From positions 1 through 64,000 of the forward strand of contig JACYME010000076.1 of assembly GCA_015272155.1 (NCBI GenBank): 64,000 nt of DNA, in the 5' to 3' direction. The number at the start of each line of letters is the position of its first letter. The stretch's first letter is position 1. The position numbers were made by a program, and so were the translations under genes. The notes under the pieces were generated by a model. The model searched no databases. It was not told where the DNA came from and saw nothing but the letters and a program-made list of their open reading frames with translations. This document shows, piece by piece, positions 14,779 to 24,640 of this stretch. Source of the stretch: Leptolyngbyaceae cyanobacterium T60_A2020_046. Its GTDB lineage: Bacteria; Cyanobacteriota; Cyanobacteriia; Phormidesmidales; Phormidesmidaceae.

Positions 14779-17619
14779 TCAGTTACCCGACAGATCCGTC
14801 TCTTGTTCAAGCTGACGCAATACGGTTTCAAGCTGGCGCTGGGCGCGACCGTAGGCTTCCCAATCGCCTTGTTGGAGAGCTTGTTGCCCCGCCTCATAGG
14901 CATCGAGGGCAGCTTGCACCCGCGTAACGAGCCCTGGCGGAGGTGTGGTTGTCACTGAATCGCTCTCATCCGATGATGCAGGTTCTGGTGTCGTCGCCGG
15001 GCGATCGCCAAAAATACGATTCAGCGCCGCATCCAGGGTGGGCTCCATCGCCACCTGATTGTCATAAACTGCAATGACGCGCCGCAGTTCAGGCAGGGCT
15101 CCCTGTTCTGCCCGTAAATACACAGGCTCCACATAAAGCAGCGATCGCTCAATGGGGATCACCATCATGTCGCCCCGAATCACCCGCGATCCCTCCTGAC
15201 TCCAGAGGGTGAGTTGTTCAGAAATTTCCGGCGTTTGGTTAATGCGCGCCTCAATCTGGCTGGGGCCAAAGACCAACTGTTGCTTCGGAAATTCGTACAG
15301 CAAAAGCCGACCATAGCGATCGCCATCCGATCGGCCCGCCATCCACGCCACCATATTGTCGCGGTTCAGCGGCGTAAACGGCAGGATTTGAATGAACTCC
15401 TCCTGCTCCGCCTCTGGCAAACGCATGATGACGTAATAGGGCTCCATCAACACCGGGCTACCTTCATAAATCTGCATCGGAAAGCGCCACACATCCTCAC
15501 GGTTGTAAAACACCTCCGGGTTCTCCATGTGATAAACCCGGTACATCTGCGCCTGCACCTTAAACAAATCATAGGGATAACGAAAATGGGCCGCCAAATC
15601 CTCAGGTGCAGCATTCCGGGAGAGAAACAACGCCGGGAAAATCTTGCGGTAGGTCGCCAAAATCGGATCCGTCTCGTCTACCCCATAAAACTGCACGGTG
15701 CCATCGTAGGCATCGATCACAACCTTGGCCGCGTCGCGCAAATAATTCGCCCCACTGCGGGCCAGCCCTGCAATCACCGGGCTGTTCAGAATTGCCTGCA
15801 CATCGCCGCTGCGACCCAGTGGTTCGGAATAGGGGTAGCGGTTTGTCGTTGTGTATGCATCAAGGATCCATTTCAGCCGACCATTCACAATCGCGATATA
15901 GGGATCATCGTCATAGGTCAAAAACGGCGCAATGTGACGCGCCCGCTCCACAACTTGGCGATAGTAGTGGATGCGCGAGTCGCGTGAAAAATAATTGGAG
16001 ATCAGGATCTTGAAACTGCCGAGATCATAGGCATAGGCCAATCGCTGCCAGAATGATCCCATTGGTACACCCCCAGCCCCGCTGTAGCGATTGGCGGCAT
16101 TATTATCCCCGTCAGGATAGTCAAACTCATCGGTTTCTGTGCCTGTAAATACATAGGATCGGGTCGCTTCGCCATAGTAAAGACGGGGCTCCTCAATGTC
16201 TAAATCCACACTGGAAACTGGTGGCACATTTTGGATTAATAGCCGTGGCAAGCCATCGGGGGTCACCTCATTGACCGGACTCATGACCACGCCATAGCCG
16301 TGGGTAAATTTCAGTCGCTGGTTTACCCACGTTTGGGCTTCGGGTGAAGCTTGGGTGTAATCCATTTCGCGAGCTGCGATCACCACCTGTCGGTAGTCGC
16401 CGTTGAGGACGTAGCGATCGATATCCACATCTCCAAAGCTGTAATACAGGCGGATTTCCTGAAGCTGCTGGTAGGTGCTCAATATAGGCCGATAGTCCCA
16501 CAGGCGAATGTTGTCGATGGTGGGTGCATTGCGGGTGAGGGCGGCGCGATCGAGATTGCTCTCAGCAGGGAAATCCGAGCTTTCGACATCTGCTAAGTCG
16601 TAGGCTGCGCGGGTAAAGGCAAGATTAGATTCAATGAAGGGCCGTTCTTTGGTCAACTCATTGGGCTCAACCACCAGTTTTTGCTGTAACCAGGGATAAA
16701 TCCCATTCACCCCAATCAGCACCACGATGTAGAAGCCGATGCCCACGATAGGCAGCAAAAAACCACTACGCCAGAGGGAGAGGATAAAGAGTGCTGCTAC
16801 CGCTAGCGTCACGAAGGCCATCGTCCAATAGGCGTGGAGGTTGGCATGAACGTCGGTATAGCCTGCGCCAAAGACGACTCCTGTGGGCGAAAAGAGCAGC
16901 TCGTATCGCTCTAGGTAAAACCCGGCAGAAATGACGAGGGCAAGTCCTGCTAAGAGCAGGCACAGATGGGTTTTGACTTCTCCAGTGAGGAAGTATTTCC
17001 AGCCGCGCTCGGGCCGAATTTCGCCTTTCAGGGCATAGACGCCAATGGAGAGCACGATCGCCCAAATCAACAATTCCGCACAATTGCCCTGCAAGCCCCG
17101 ATAAAGGGGCAGGCGAAACAGATAAAAGCTGATGTCTTCTTGAAAGATGGGGTCTGGAGTATCAAAAGCCGTGGGATTGAGGAATTTGAGCACTGTATCC
17201 CAAGCGGCTGCGCCATTCACGGCAGCATTGAGGGACAGCAGCATAGTGAAGGCGATCGCGAGATACTGTGGCAGGGTATTGGCCACGCCAGCAAGGTTAC
17301 TGCCCTCAAGTACGCGCCAAGGTGCATCGCGGGTCAATCTCAGAGCGAGGCGATAGTTGCCATAGAGAAATGCACTGTAGAACAGGCCAGTCACCACCCA
17401 AATGCCGCTCTGCCAGCGGATGCGTGTCCAAAACACGCTGGGATAGCCCACTGCGCGAAACCACCACGACTCGGTGAGCAGGTGGACGATCGCCCCAGAG
17501 AGGGCCAAAATCAGCAACGCTGCGATCGCGAGCCACAGGATCATCGGGGGACGACGCCCCATCCACAACACAGCACGTTTCACCACGGAAGACACAGACG
17601 GGCAACACAACACATTCAC
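14779..17619 (-). CDS. UPF0182 family membrane protein
   Basis: A large membrane protein, 946 residues, of the COG1615/UPF0182 family found in cyanobacteria and actinobacteria; function unknown. About seven hydrophobic segments occupy the first 310 residues (first at about 27-45). A long soluble, probably extracytoplasmic region follows with family blocks such as TRAAYDLADVE, VMSPVNEVT, PRLYYGE and VNGRLKWILDAYTTT, ending in a Gln/Glu-rich helix. Possible starts are ATG 17619, used here, or the Met at residue 20 or 26, which lies just before the first membrane segment. The N-terminal 19 residues look non-native, so the shorter form is plausible. Confidence 0.9.
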   Translation of the reverse strand: MNVLCCPSVSSVVKRAVLWMGRRPPMILWLAIAALLILALSGAIVHLLTESWWFRAVGYPSVFWTRIRWQSGIWVVTGLFYSAFLYGNYRLALRLTRDAPWRVLEGSNLAGVANTLPQYLAIAFTMLLSLNAAVNGAAAWDTVLKFLNPTAFDTPDPIFQEDISFYLFRLPLYRGLQGNCAELLIWAIVLSIGVYALKGEIRPERGWKYFLTGEVKTHLCLLLAGLALVISAGFYLERYELLFSPTGVVFGAGYTDVHANLHAYWTMAFVTLAVAALFILSLWRSGFLLPIVGIGFYIVVLIGVNGIYPWLQQKLVVEPNELTKERPFIESNLAFTRAAYDLADVESSDFPAESNLDRAALTRNAPTIDNIRLWDYRPILSTYQQLQEIRLYYSFGDVDIDRYVLNGDYRQVVIAAREMDYTQASPEAQTWVNQRLKFTHGYGVVMSPVNEVTPDGLPRLLIQNVPPVSSVDLDIEEPRLYYGEATRSYVFTGTETDEFDYPDGDNNAANRYSGAGGVPMGSFWQRLAYAYDLGSFKILISNYFSRDSRIHYYRQVVERARHIAPFLTYDDDPYIAIVNGRLKWILDAYTTTNRYPYSEPLGRSGDVQAILNSPVIAGLARSGANYLRDAAKVVIDAYDGTVQFYGVDETDPILATYRKIFPALFLSRNAAPEDLAAHFRYPYDLFKVQAQMYRVYHMENPEVFYNREDVWRFPMQIYEGSPVLMEPYYVIMRLPEAEQEEFIQILPFTPLNRDNMVAWMAGRSDGDRYGRLLLYEFPKQQLVFGPSQIEARINQTPEISEQLTLWSQEGSRVIRGDMMVIPIERSLLYVEPVYLRAEQGALPELRRVIAVYDNQVAMEPTLDAALNRIFGDRPATTPEPASSDESDSVTTTPPPGLVTRVQAALDAYEAGQQALQQGDWEAYGRAQRQLETVLRQLEQETDLSGN

Positions 17620-17939
17620 CCTAGCGGGTATTTGAAGGCTTGGCGCGTGAACTTCAAAGACCTCAATTAGCGCTAGAGATCTGGGATGGTGGTGGTTCCA
17701 GTCGTCAGGATTGCCCCATCTTCGACCGCAGAAACGTTCGTTTTGTCACCGATGGGGTTGAACCGATGACGAAATCCCTCTGATGGGGATAGGAAGATAA
17801 AACCGTTCATCGGGTGTTAATCGGTTCTGAGAATGGGACAACAGCGACACAAGGGGCGCTCCAGTTTGCGAGTGAGGGAGTGGGTACGACTGCGTGACCT
17901 TTGCCCGCTTTCGCCGCTCATTCGAGGAGGACAAAAATA
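17620..17939. other. Intergenic upstream of the mod relic
   Basis: No gene seen. It separates the divergent UPF0182 gene and the modA relic. GAGGAGG at about 17924-17930 is the old ribosome site of modA, so the start signal survived although the gene decayed. Confidence 0.5.
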
Positions 17940-17971
17940 ATGAAAAAAAGATGGGATGAAAAAAAGATGGG
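17940..17971. repeat. 16-bp tandem duplication at the old modA start
   Basis: ATGAAAAAAAGATGGG occurs at 17940-17955 and 17956-17971. It duplicates the start codon of the modA relic. With both copies the frame leads into the signal peptide, while from the second ATG it stops quickly. Confidence 0.8.
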
Positions 17972-18846
17972 TTCATTTCTGGGGATGTGTTTCGGGGTGA
18001 TGGCGATCGCGATCGCCTGTGCCCATTGGACCGTTGCACCCAATGATTCAGCAGAACGATCAACGTCGGTCAATGATCGGTGAATGATCTGCTGGTGGCC
18101 GCCGCTGCCAGTTTGCGAACTGTAAAATGAATGCAGTTACTGCGCTACCGGATGTACCCGACGCCATAGGTGCCCCCGTGACCTACAGCTTTAGGACTTC
18201 CGGCGCATTGCAGCGACAAATTGAGCAAGGGGCGCCTGTGGATGTGTTCATTTCCGCCGCTGTGGAACAAATGGACGCACTGGAGCTGAATCAGCACCTT
18301 TTACCGGGCACCCGCCGCAATCTGTTGGAAAATCCTTTGACGCCCCTGGTGTTGCCGCCCACTGTTGTTGGGTTTGGGCTGCTGCTGGCGATCGGGCGTA
18401 ATGGGCCAGTGGGGCAACTGTTGCAGTATGGTGGCTTGCGGCTGGTTTTTACCTGGTATGCAGCGGTGTTCACGGCGGCGGTGGTGGCTTTTCCGTTGTT
18501 CTATCGAGCTGCGATCGGAGCCTTTAAGCAAATTGATCCGGCGTTGCTCGATGCGGCTCGGGTGGAGGGCACGTCAGAGTGGGCAGTTTTTGGACACATT
18601 GCCCTTCCGCTGGCGTTTCTTGGCATCCTGGCGGGAACGTTGCTGACCCTTGCCCGTGCTCTGGGCGAGTTTGGGGCGACACTCATGGTGGCGGGCAATG
18701 TGCCTGGGCAAACCCAAACAATTCCCATCGCGATTTACTTTGCTGTTGAGGCTGGAGCCCTAAAAGAAAGCTGATTTTGGACGGGTATGATTGTGGTGAT
18801 TTCTCTAACGGGAGCCTTTGTCATGAATCAGTTGAATCGACGCTGA
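17940..18846 (+). pseudogene. Molybdate transporter relic: modA and modB fused by deletion
   Basis: Remains of an ABC molybdate/tungstate importer. From ATG 17940 (with GAGGAGG upstream) comes a lipoprotein-like signal (FLGMCFGVMAIAIACAHW), then ModA sequence in changing frames: LLVAAAASLRTV, then TYSFRTSGALQRQIEQGAPV. ModA breaks off after GTRRNLLEN (about 18330-18340) and runs straight in frame into the permease ModB (PLVLPPTVVGFGLLLAIGR... EFGATLMVAGNVPGQTQTIPIAIYF). Lesions: a 16-bp tandem duplication at 17940-17971, an 11-base duplication near 18073-18094, two extra A near 18121, and a TGA (18772-18774) where Trp is expected, after which ModB sequence continues to the natural stop at 18844-18846. 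No modC follows. Confidence 0.85.
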
Positions 18847-18899
18847 GGGGAGTACTAATGGGGTCATGGCGATATGCTGCGATGGAATGTCATGCGCGG

Positions 18900-19550
18900 T
18901 TAAGGCAGTTTATCAAATAGCCCCAGTTGATTAGGCCGAAACGATCGCCGATGCTGGGGCGATGGACCAAGCTGGGCGATCGCGTGGCGATGGCGAGCGC
19001 TACCGTAACCTTTGTTCGCAGCCAGATCATAGCCGGGATAGCGCCGATCGAGCCGAGTGATGAGGCGATCGCGCCACACCTTGGCCAAAATACTGGCCGC
19101 TGCGATCGCCACCTCATGCTGATCCCCCTGAATCACGGGAGTTTGCGGAATGCTCAGGTGAGGAATGCGCTGATTGCCGTCCACAAGGCAGTGGGTGGGG
19201 GTGGGGGAAAGGCGTGCGATCGCCCGACGCATGGCAAGCAGCGACGCCTGCAAAATATTGATGCGATCGATTTCGCGCACAGAGGCCCAGCCAATGGCAT
19301 AGCTCACCGCCCGTTCCTGAATGAAGGGCACTAACGCTTCTCGCTTGCGTACGGTCAGCCGCTTGCTGTCCTGCACGCCCTGGGCAAGCAGTTCGGCCTC
19401 CATCCCTGCACTCACAATCACTGCCGCTGCCACCACCGGGCCAAATAGCGCCCCCCGCCCCACTTCATCAACGCCAGCAATGAGCAAAGATGGAGGGGCG
19501 AGGGGCGCATCCAGACGAGATGGATGTGTGCGATCGCCCCTAGCTCGCAC
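18900..19550 (-). CDS. rnhB: Ribonuclease HII
   Basis: Removes ribonucleotides from DNA and RNA primers (RNA-DNA hybrids). About 216 residues. Seen: AGVDEVGRGALFGPVVAAAV (catalytic Asp-Glu pair in DEVGRG), the DSKRLT motif, VDGN (third Asp) and ASILAKVWRD (fourth Asp), then GYGSARHR. The frame stays open far upstream into rne, but GTG 19550 is chosen: it overlaps the rne stop (19540-19542), GGAG lies 12 bases before it, and length then matches the family. Overlap with rne implies co-transcription and coupled translation. Confidence 0.93.
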   Translation of the reverse strand: MRARGDRTHPSRLDAPLAPPSLLIAGVDEVGRGALFGPVVAAAVIVSAGMEAELLAQGVQDSKRLTVRKREALVPFIQERAVSYAIGWASVREIDRINILQASLLAMRRAIARLSPTPTHCLVDGNQRIPHLSIPQTPVIQGDQHEVAIAAASILAKVWRDRLITRLDRRYPGYDLAANKGYGSARHRHAIAQLGPSPQHRRSFRPNQLGLFDKLP

Positions 19551-21636
19551 TAGAGATGTTATCTCCTTCGGAACTGGCGGAAGATCGGCGACGGCGACGG
19601 CGACGGGGTGCATTACCCTCGGTGGTATCTTCCTCAGCTGTGTCAGCGGATTCACTGATCCCTGGCTCAAGGGCTTCGGCAACGGCGATTGCCTCAGACG
19701 CAGCTTCGGCCTCGGGTAAGGACGAAGGACTCTCGCGGTCGGCACGTACGGGCATCGGAATCCGAGTGCGGGGAGCCTCTGCGGGGGGCTCATCGTCGCG
19801 ATCGCCACCATTCTCCGATGCATCAGTTAGATGCTCTGCCTCAACAGGCGCGATCGCCTCAGGCGTGGGCGGCGCTTCCCCAGGCAACACCACCATCACC
19901 ACAGTATTTTTGGTATCTTCCACCGGCTCTGGACTCAGCACCAGCGGCGAAATCCCCATCATGGCGTAAATTCGCTGCTCATCCGGCGTCATTTCAACCG
20001 CCACCACCTTGGGCGGCGTCGCAGGCTTTCTGTCCCCGCGTCCACCCCGGCTACGCACCGAGCGCGTAGGCACCGTTGGCGTCACCGTCGACGCAGGGGT
20101 TGCATCAGGCACTGGCGCTGCCTTCGCCTCAACAGCAGCACTGCTGCCATTTGCCCGAACTCCCTCGGGCCGCCCCGCACCGCGCACCGGAGCCGTCGTT
20201 TCCCGGCGGCGGCGGCGGCGGTTTCCACCCTTGCTCCCTCGCTCTTGATAGCTGGGATGATTCAATAAATCAAGTTCTTGCAAGTCCGCATGGGGCTCTA
20301 AGTCTTCACCTCGCCCTTCTCGAAGGGAGGGATGACTCATGCGCCCACCCCCCGCAACGACCTCGCGCCCTACATCCGGAGTCGAAAATTCGCCTGGATG
20401 TTCACCCGGTAAATGAACAACGTGTCCCAGACCACCACAGGTGGAACAGGGCCGCCCAAATAGTTCGTAGAGATTCTGGCCCTGGCGCTTGCGGGTCAGT
20501 TCCACCAATCCCAGCTCAGATAATTGTGAAATTTGTGGACGGGCTTTGTCAGCACGCAGGGCTTTATTAAAGTTTTCGAGCACCTGGATCTGATCGCGCC
20601 GCAAATCCATATCAATGAAGTCAACGATGATGACGCCCGCTACGTTGCGCAGACGAAGCTGCCGGGCAATTTCAGTGGCGGCTTCGCAGTTCGTCCACAA
20701 CACCGTTTCTCGAGCCGTGGCCGATCGCGTGAAAGACCCTGAGTTCACGTCAATCACCGTCAGTGCTTCCGTCGGCTCAATGATGATGTAGCCGCCCGAG
20801 GGCAAATCGACGCGGGGCTGCAACGCTTCGCGAATCGCTGCATTCACGCGGAAAAAGTCCAGCAGGGGCACGCGATCGCGGTGGTGATCCACCAAAACCC
20901 CTTGGGGCATCCGCCCCCCATTCCAGGTTGTGAGGTGCTGCTTCACCCGCTTCAACCCCGTATGGGAATCCGTCACAATGCGGTTCACATCAGCGCTATA
21001 AACATCGCGCAAAACCCGCTGAATGAAGTCATCATCACGATTCAGCAAGGCCGGAGGACGAGTAGACAGCGCTTCTTGCTGCACATTTTCCCACTGCCGT
21101 TGGAGGGCTTCTAGGTCTTCGATAATGGCTTCTTCGGCCACGCCTTCCGCCTCGGTGCGCACCAGCAGCCCCATCCCCGCTGGCTTCACCAAAATCGCCA
21201 ACGCCCGCAGCCGGTTGCGCTCTTGCTCGTTGCGAATGCGTCGCGATAGGTTAACGCCCCGACCATAGGGCATAAGCACCAAATAGCGCCCGGGCAACGT
21301 CACATTTCCCGTGAGCCGGGGGCCTTTATTGCCCGTCGGCTCTTTCATAATTTGCACCAACACCTTTTGTTGGGGGGCTACCAGTTCCGTAATCGAGCCA
21401 GCAGTGCGCTTTAGGCGCAAAGGCCCTAAGTCGGAAACGTGCATAAACCCGTTGCGATCGCTGTCGCCTAGATTGATGAAGGCGGCATCAATTCCAGGCA
21501 ACACATTCTCAACCGTACCGAGATAAATATCGCCAACCTGGTGATTGCCAGTGGCAACGATTAACTCTTGAATTTGATCTTCTGCAAAAACAGCGGCAAT
21601 TCGATGCTGCTCAGCAATAACAATCTGCTTCGGCAT
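19540..21636 (-). CDS. rne: Ribonuclease E/G
   Basis: Main endoribonuclease of cyanobacterial mRNA decay and processing, 698 residues. S1 domain at about 35-115. Catalytic DNase-I-like site with Asp296 (VIDVNSG) and Asp339 (VDFIDM), and the Zn-link cysteines C397/C400 (CSTC) that join subunits. The remaining 290 residues are low-complexity, rich in Pro, Glu, Ala and Arg. Residues 678-684 are seven Arg followed by SSA, which contains RRRRRRSSA, the nonapeptide reported to recruit PNPase in cyanobacterial RNase E. An unusually long 774-base gap lies upstream, consistent with a long regulated leader. Downstream it overlaps rnhB. Confidence 0.96.
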   Translation of the reverse strand: MPKQIVIAEQHRIAAVFAEDQIQELIVATGNHQVGDIYLGTVENVLPGIDAAFINLGDSDRNGFMHVSDLGPLRLKRTAGSITELVAPQQKVLVQIMKEPTGNKGPRLTGNVTLPGRYLVLMPYGRGVNLSRRIRNEQERNRLRALAILVKPAGMGLLVRTEAEGVAEEAIIEDLEALQRQWENVQQEALSTRPPALLNRDDDFIQRVLRDVYSADVNRIVTDSHTGLKRVKQHLTTWNGGRMPQGVLVDHHRDRVPLLDFFRVNAAIREALQPRVDLPSGGYIIIEPTEALTVIDVNSGSFTRSATARETVLWTNCEAATEIARQLRLRNVAGVIIVDFIDMDLRRDQIQVLENFNKALRADKARPQISQLSELGLVELTRKRQGQNLYELFGRPCSTCGGLGHVVHLPGEHPGEFSTPDVGREVVAGGGRMSHPSLREGRGEDLEPHADLQELDLLNHPSYQERGSKGGNRRRRRRETTAPVRGAGRPEGVRANGSSAAVEAKAAPVPDATPASTVTPTVPTRSVRSRGGRGDRKPATPPKVVAVEMTPDEQRIYAMMGISPLVLSPEPVEDTKNTVVMVVLPGEAPPTPEAIAPVEAEHLTDASENGGDRDDEPPAEAPRTRIPMPVRADRESPSSLPEAEAASEAIAVAEALEPGISESADTAEEDTTEGNAPRRRRRRRSSASSEGDNISSAS

Positions 21637-21867
21637 TCAATATCCTCAAAACTCGTAGAGCCCAGGGCCACCCGTCCATCATGGAAGGCGACAGCGTCCT
21701 GGGGAAGCAATGCTGTAGAGAAACCCAACCAGTGGCCCTAGGCGGTGAAATCACCTCGTCCCTGCGGCTCAGAGTCAGGCTTGAAGGCCCTACGCTGCTG
21801 ATGTTCACTCCTGCTAACCCTGCACACGGCACAGATGCCGTTGCACTTGCCAAGTCTTTGTCGAATT

Positions 21868-21884
21868 TGTCAGAAATTCTGACA
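21868..21884. promoter_or_regulatory. 17-bp palindrome upstream of rne
   Basis: TGTCAGAA, a central A, then TTCTGACA: a perfect 8-base inverted repeat 232 bases before the rne start. It could be a protein operator or a leader stem. No known cyanobacterial regulator consensus is matched that I can name. Confidence 0.4.
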
Positions 21885-22301
21885 GAAGCGCTTGGTTCCC
21901 TATCGTGGCAGCCGACTGAATCGCGTAGCGCTGCTCAAACCTTGCAGCCGATTGGCTTCTGTTGCCAGCATTATAGCGTCAGGTGGGCAGACATACCACA
22001 GGGATGGCTCTTTTTGTAGCACACTGCGCCAACTGCGGGGATCAAGCCTTGTTACATTTTGTGACTCACCCGCCCAAGGGGGACGTCCAGCGACCAAATC
22101 ACTCAATTTTCAGGCTCTTTCTTGCGGGCTAGCGTGATAGACCAGGGGTGTGGCGCGGGCAACTGAGTCGATCGCCAGTGCTGGATTCTAGTGTCACGGG
22201 TGGTGCCGCATAACTTGTGGGATAGCTTGATGGGGCGTGGCGGCGAAATTTCCCCTGGCTTGAGCATGCATTGGATGATGGCAGCTATCCCACAGGATGC
22301 A

Positions 22302-22333
22302 AAATCCCTTCCCCAGACCTGGGGAAGGGATTT
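22302..22333 (-). terminator. Terminator hairpin after rnj
   Basis: A perfect 14-bp stem (22302-22315 with 22320-22333) and a 4-base loop, with AAA/TTT at its foot, lies 78 bases after the rnj stop. On the minus strand the stem ends in ATTTTG, a short U tail. The strongest hairpin in the window. Confidence 0.75.
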
Positions 22334-22410
22334 GTGGATACGGACAAGTGTCTACGGTTTGAGAAACTCAGCCGTTAATTCAGGGGTGACAGATTTGTCC
22401 AGTCGGTGCT

Positions 22411-24150
22411 TTATGACACAGAGGACAACACGGGCATTGGGCGGGCCGCAGGGGCGGACTCGGGAGCGGCCCCCTCAACTTTTTGCAGCAGCAATACCAC
22501 CATTGGATAGCGCTTGGGCAATTCGCGACGCACCACTTTGCGAAGTTCTGTCTCTAGTGCGGGCCGCACCTCTTCTGGGTTCCAGGATTCGTTGAAGGAA
22601 CGCTCTTGCACAAAGCGGTCGATCGCGCTAGCGAGTTTGCGTTGTAGGCGTTCTTCTTCGATTGCTTGGGCAATGCCTCGTACATGGAGGGCCGGGGCGG
22701 TCATCCGTTTGCCGACTTGGTTGAGCACGACCGCCACGGTCAACATGCCATCTTCTGCCAGTTGTTGTCGATCGCGGAGGATATTGCGATCAACCCCTTG
22801 GCGAGAAGAATCCACCAGCTCGATGCCAGAGGGCACTTGTCCCGCGATTGCGATGCGGTCGGGGGTCAGTTCCACGATGTCACCATTTTTGATGATCACT
22901 ATGTTCTCTGCCGGAATGCCCATCGCCTGGGCCGTCTGGGAGTGGCGCACCAGCATCCGGTGCTCGCCGTGGACGGGCAGGAAGAACTTCGGGCGCGTCA
23001 GCCCCAGCATTAGCTTCTGATCCTCTTGGGAACCATGCCCTGAGACGTGAATGCCTTTGTCGCGGCCATAGACGACCTTCGCACCTTGCACCATTAGTTT
23101 GTCAATGGTGTTGACCACTGCAATTGTGTTGCCAGGAATTGGGTTGGCTGAAAACACAACGGTATCGCCCTCGCGCACCTTAATTTGACGGTGGCAGCCA
23201 TTGGCGATGCGGGTGAGTGCGGCCATCGGTTCGCCTTGCGACCCGGTGGTGAGGATCAACACATCGCGATCGCTGTATTGGTTAAGGTTACGCAGGGGTT
23301 GAAAGCGATCGTCTTCGCATTTCATGTAGCCCAAACTGCGGGCGTGGGCAATCACATTCAGCATTGATCGACCCACCACAAACACCATGCGATTGTGTTT
23401 TTGGGCCAGATCCAAAATCATGCTGACCCGATGTACCGACGATGCAAAGGTTGTGACAATCAATCGGCCATCTGCCTCGGCAAAGGTGCGATCTAAGTTC
23501 GGAAAAACCGCGCGTTCGGATGGCGTATACCCCGACACCTCTGAGTTCGTGGAGTCGCTAATCAGGCATAAAACGCCGCGCTCACCGTACTCTGCAAACT
23601 TTTGAAAGTCAAAGTACTCGCCATCGACGGGGGTGTGATCTATCTTAAAGTCCCCGGTGTGAATCACGATCCCGGCCGGAGTATGGATGGCAACGCTACA
23701 GCTATCTGCAATGGAGTGGGTGTTACGGATATACTCCACCAAAAAAGATTTGCCAATTCGTACCGTTTCTCGGGGACGAACCGAACGCAGTTCAGTGCGA
23801 TCGCGCACCCCGGCTTCCTCTAATTTGCCTTCCAACAAAGCCATTGCCAGCCGTGGGCCGTAAATGACGGGAATGTCGAATTGCTTGAGGTGAAAGGGAA
23901 TGCCACCAATATGATCTTCGTGACCATGGGTCACCACCATGCCTTTGATCTTGTGGCGGTTTTCTCGCAAGTAGGTCACATCCGGCAGCACGATGTTGAC
24001 GCCGTGCATCCCATCCGTCGGGAAGGCAAGCCCCGCATCGAGCAACATGATTTCATCATTGATTTCAAACACACAGGTGTTTTTACCAATCTCATGCAGC
24101 CCCCCGAGAGGAATGACTTTGAGGGCCGAGTCAGCAGATTGTTTGCGCAT
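22411..24150 (-). CDS. rnj: Ribonuclease J
   Basis: Metallo-beta-lactamase/beta-CASP nuclease with 5'-to-3' exo- and endonuclease activity on RNA, 579 residues. The zinc motif H75-G-H-E-D-H80 lies in VVTHGHEDHIGG. Further ligands are in IRNTHSIADS and HTGDFKID, with beta-CASP motifs in LITTGSQGEPMAALTR and HVSGHGSQED. A C-terminal domain of about 110 residues is present. It acts alongside RNase E, whose gene is next downstream on the same strand. The 490 bases before it contain no gene. In many cyanobacteria asd, dapA and rnj lie in this order, as here. Confidence 0.95.
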   Translation of the reverse strand: MRKQSADSALKVIPLGGLHEIGKNTCVFEINDEIMLLDAGLAFPTDGMHGVNIVLPDVTYLRENRHKIKGMVVTHGHEDHIGGIPFHLKQFDIPVIYGPRLAMALLEGKLEEAGVRDRTELRSVRPRETVRIGKSFLVEYIRNTHSIADSCSVAIHTPAGIVIHTGDFKIDHTPVDGEYFDFQKFAEYGERGVLCLISDSTNSEVSGYTPSERAVFPNLDRTFAEADGRLIVTTFASSVHRVSMILDLAQKHNRMVFVVGRSMLNVIAHARSLGYMKCEDDRFQPLRNLNQYSDRDVLILTTGSQGEPMAALTRIANGCHRQIKVREGDTVVFSANPIPGNTIAVVNTIDKLMVQGAKVVYGRDKGIHVSGHGSQEDQKLMLGLTRPKFFLPVHGEHRMLVRHSQTAQAMGIPAENIVIIKNGDIVELTPDRIAIAGQVPSGIELVDSSRQGVDRNILRDRQQLAEDGMLTVAVVLNQVGKRMTAPALHVRGIAQAIEEERLQRKLASAIDRFVQERSFNESWNPEEVRPALETELRKVVRRELPKRYPMVVLLLQKVEGAAPESAPAARPMPVLSSVS

Positions 24151-24640
24151 AAAGTCTCAGAACAGTAACAACAGATCCAACAAAAACAAACGATTTAAAA
24201 CAACGAAAGATAAGGCGAAAACGGATGCTATCGGTTCGCATCAGAGCCGCATGTCGAGAACCAAAAATCACAGGGGATGCAGGGTTCTATCATGATGATT
24301 GAGATGGCGATCGCTCCGATTTTGTCAAGGTTTACCCCACGCCTCAATGGCAGCAAGACACTACGATTTAGCCAGTAAAATATCCCCGTGAAATGGGCTC
24401 AGAATCCTTGCTAGCCATGCCCAGTGAGGCGATGAGGCTAGCAACTTCCAGATTGCCCGGTGAGAATAAAGCAAACAGAACTGATGCAAATTTGAATACT
24501 CCTTAAGTTATGCAGAAAGGAAAAAGAATCGGTGGAAACGATGTAATGTCAGCAACTATTCAATTGTTGAAAGTTAAAACAATTCAGCGATGAGCAAGCG
24601 GGATTGTAGTCCACAAAACGCCAAGAGAGCCTGCGATCGC
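24151..24640. other. Intergenic between dapA and rnj
   Basis: An AT-rich gap between two minus-strand genes. It may carry a separate rnj promoter and leader. No open frame, strong hairpin or recognised riboswitch was seen. Confidence 0.4.

Larger units (their letters stand above)
21637..22410. other. Long leader region upstream of rne
   Basis: No protein gene seen on either strand. It lies between the rnj stop and the rne start, both on the minus strand. It holds the rnj terminator hairpin (22302-22333) and a 17-bp palindrome (21868-21884). Long rne leaders used for autoregulation are known in several bacteria; whether the promoter lies far upstream here cannot be told from sequence alone. 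Confidence 0.5.

Noticed and set aside
15214-15987. 257-codon open frame opposite UPF0182
   Set aside because: Shadow frame; conserved family blocks are on the other strand.
18127-18774. Intact molybdate permease
   Set aside because: The frame is a ModA-ModB deletion chimera that ends at a premature stop.
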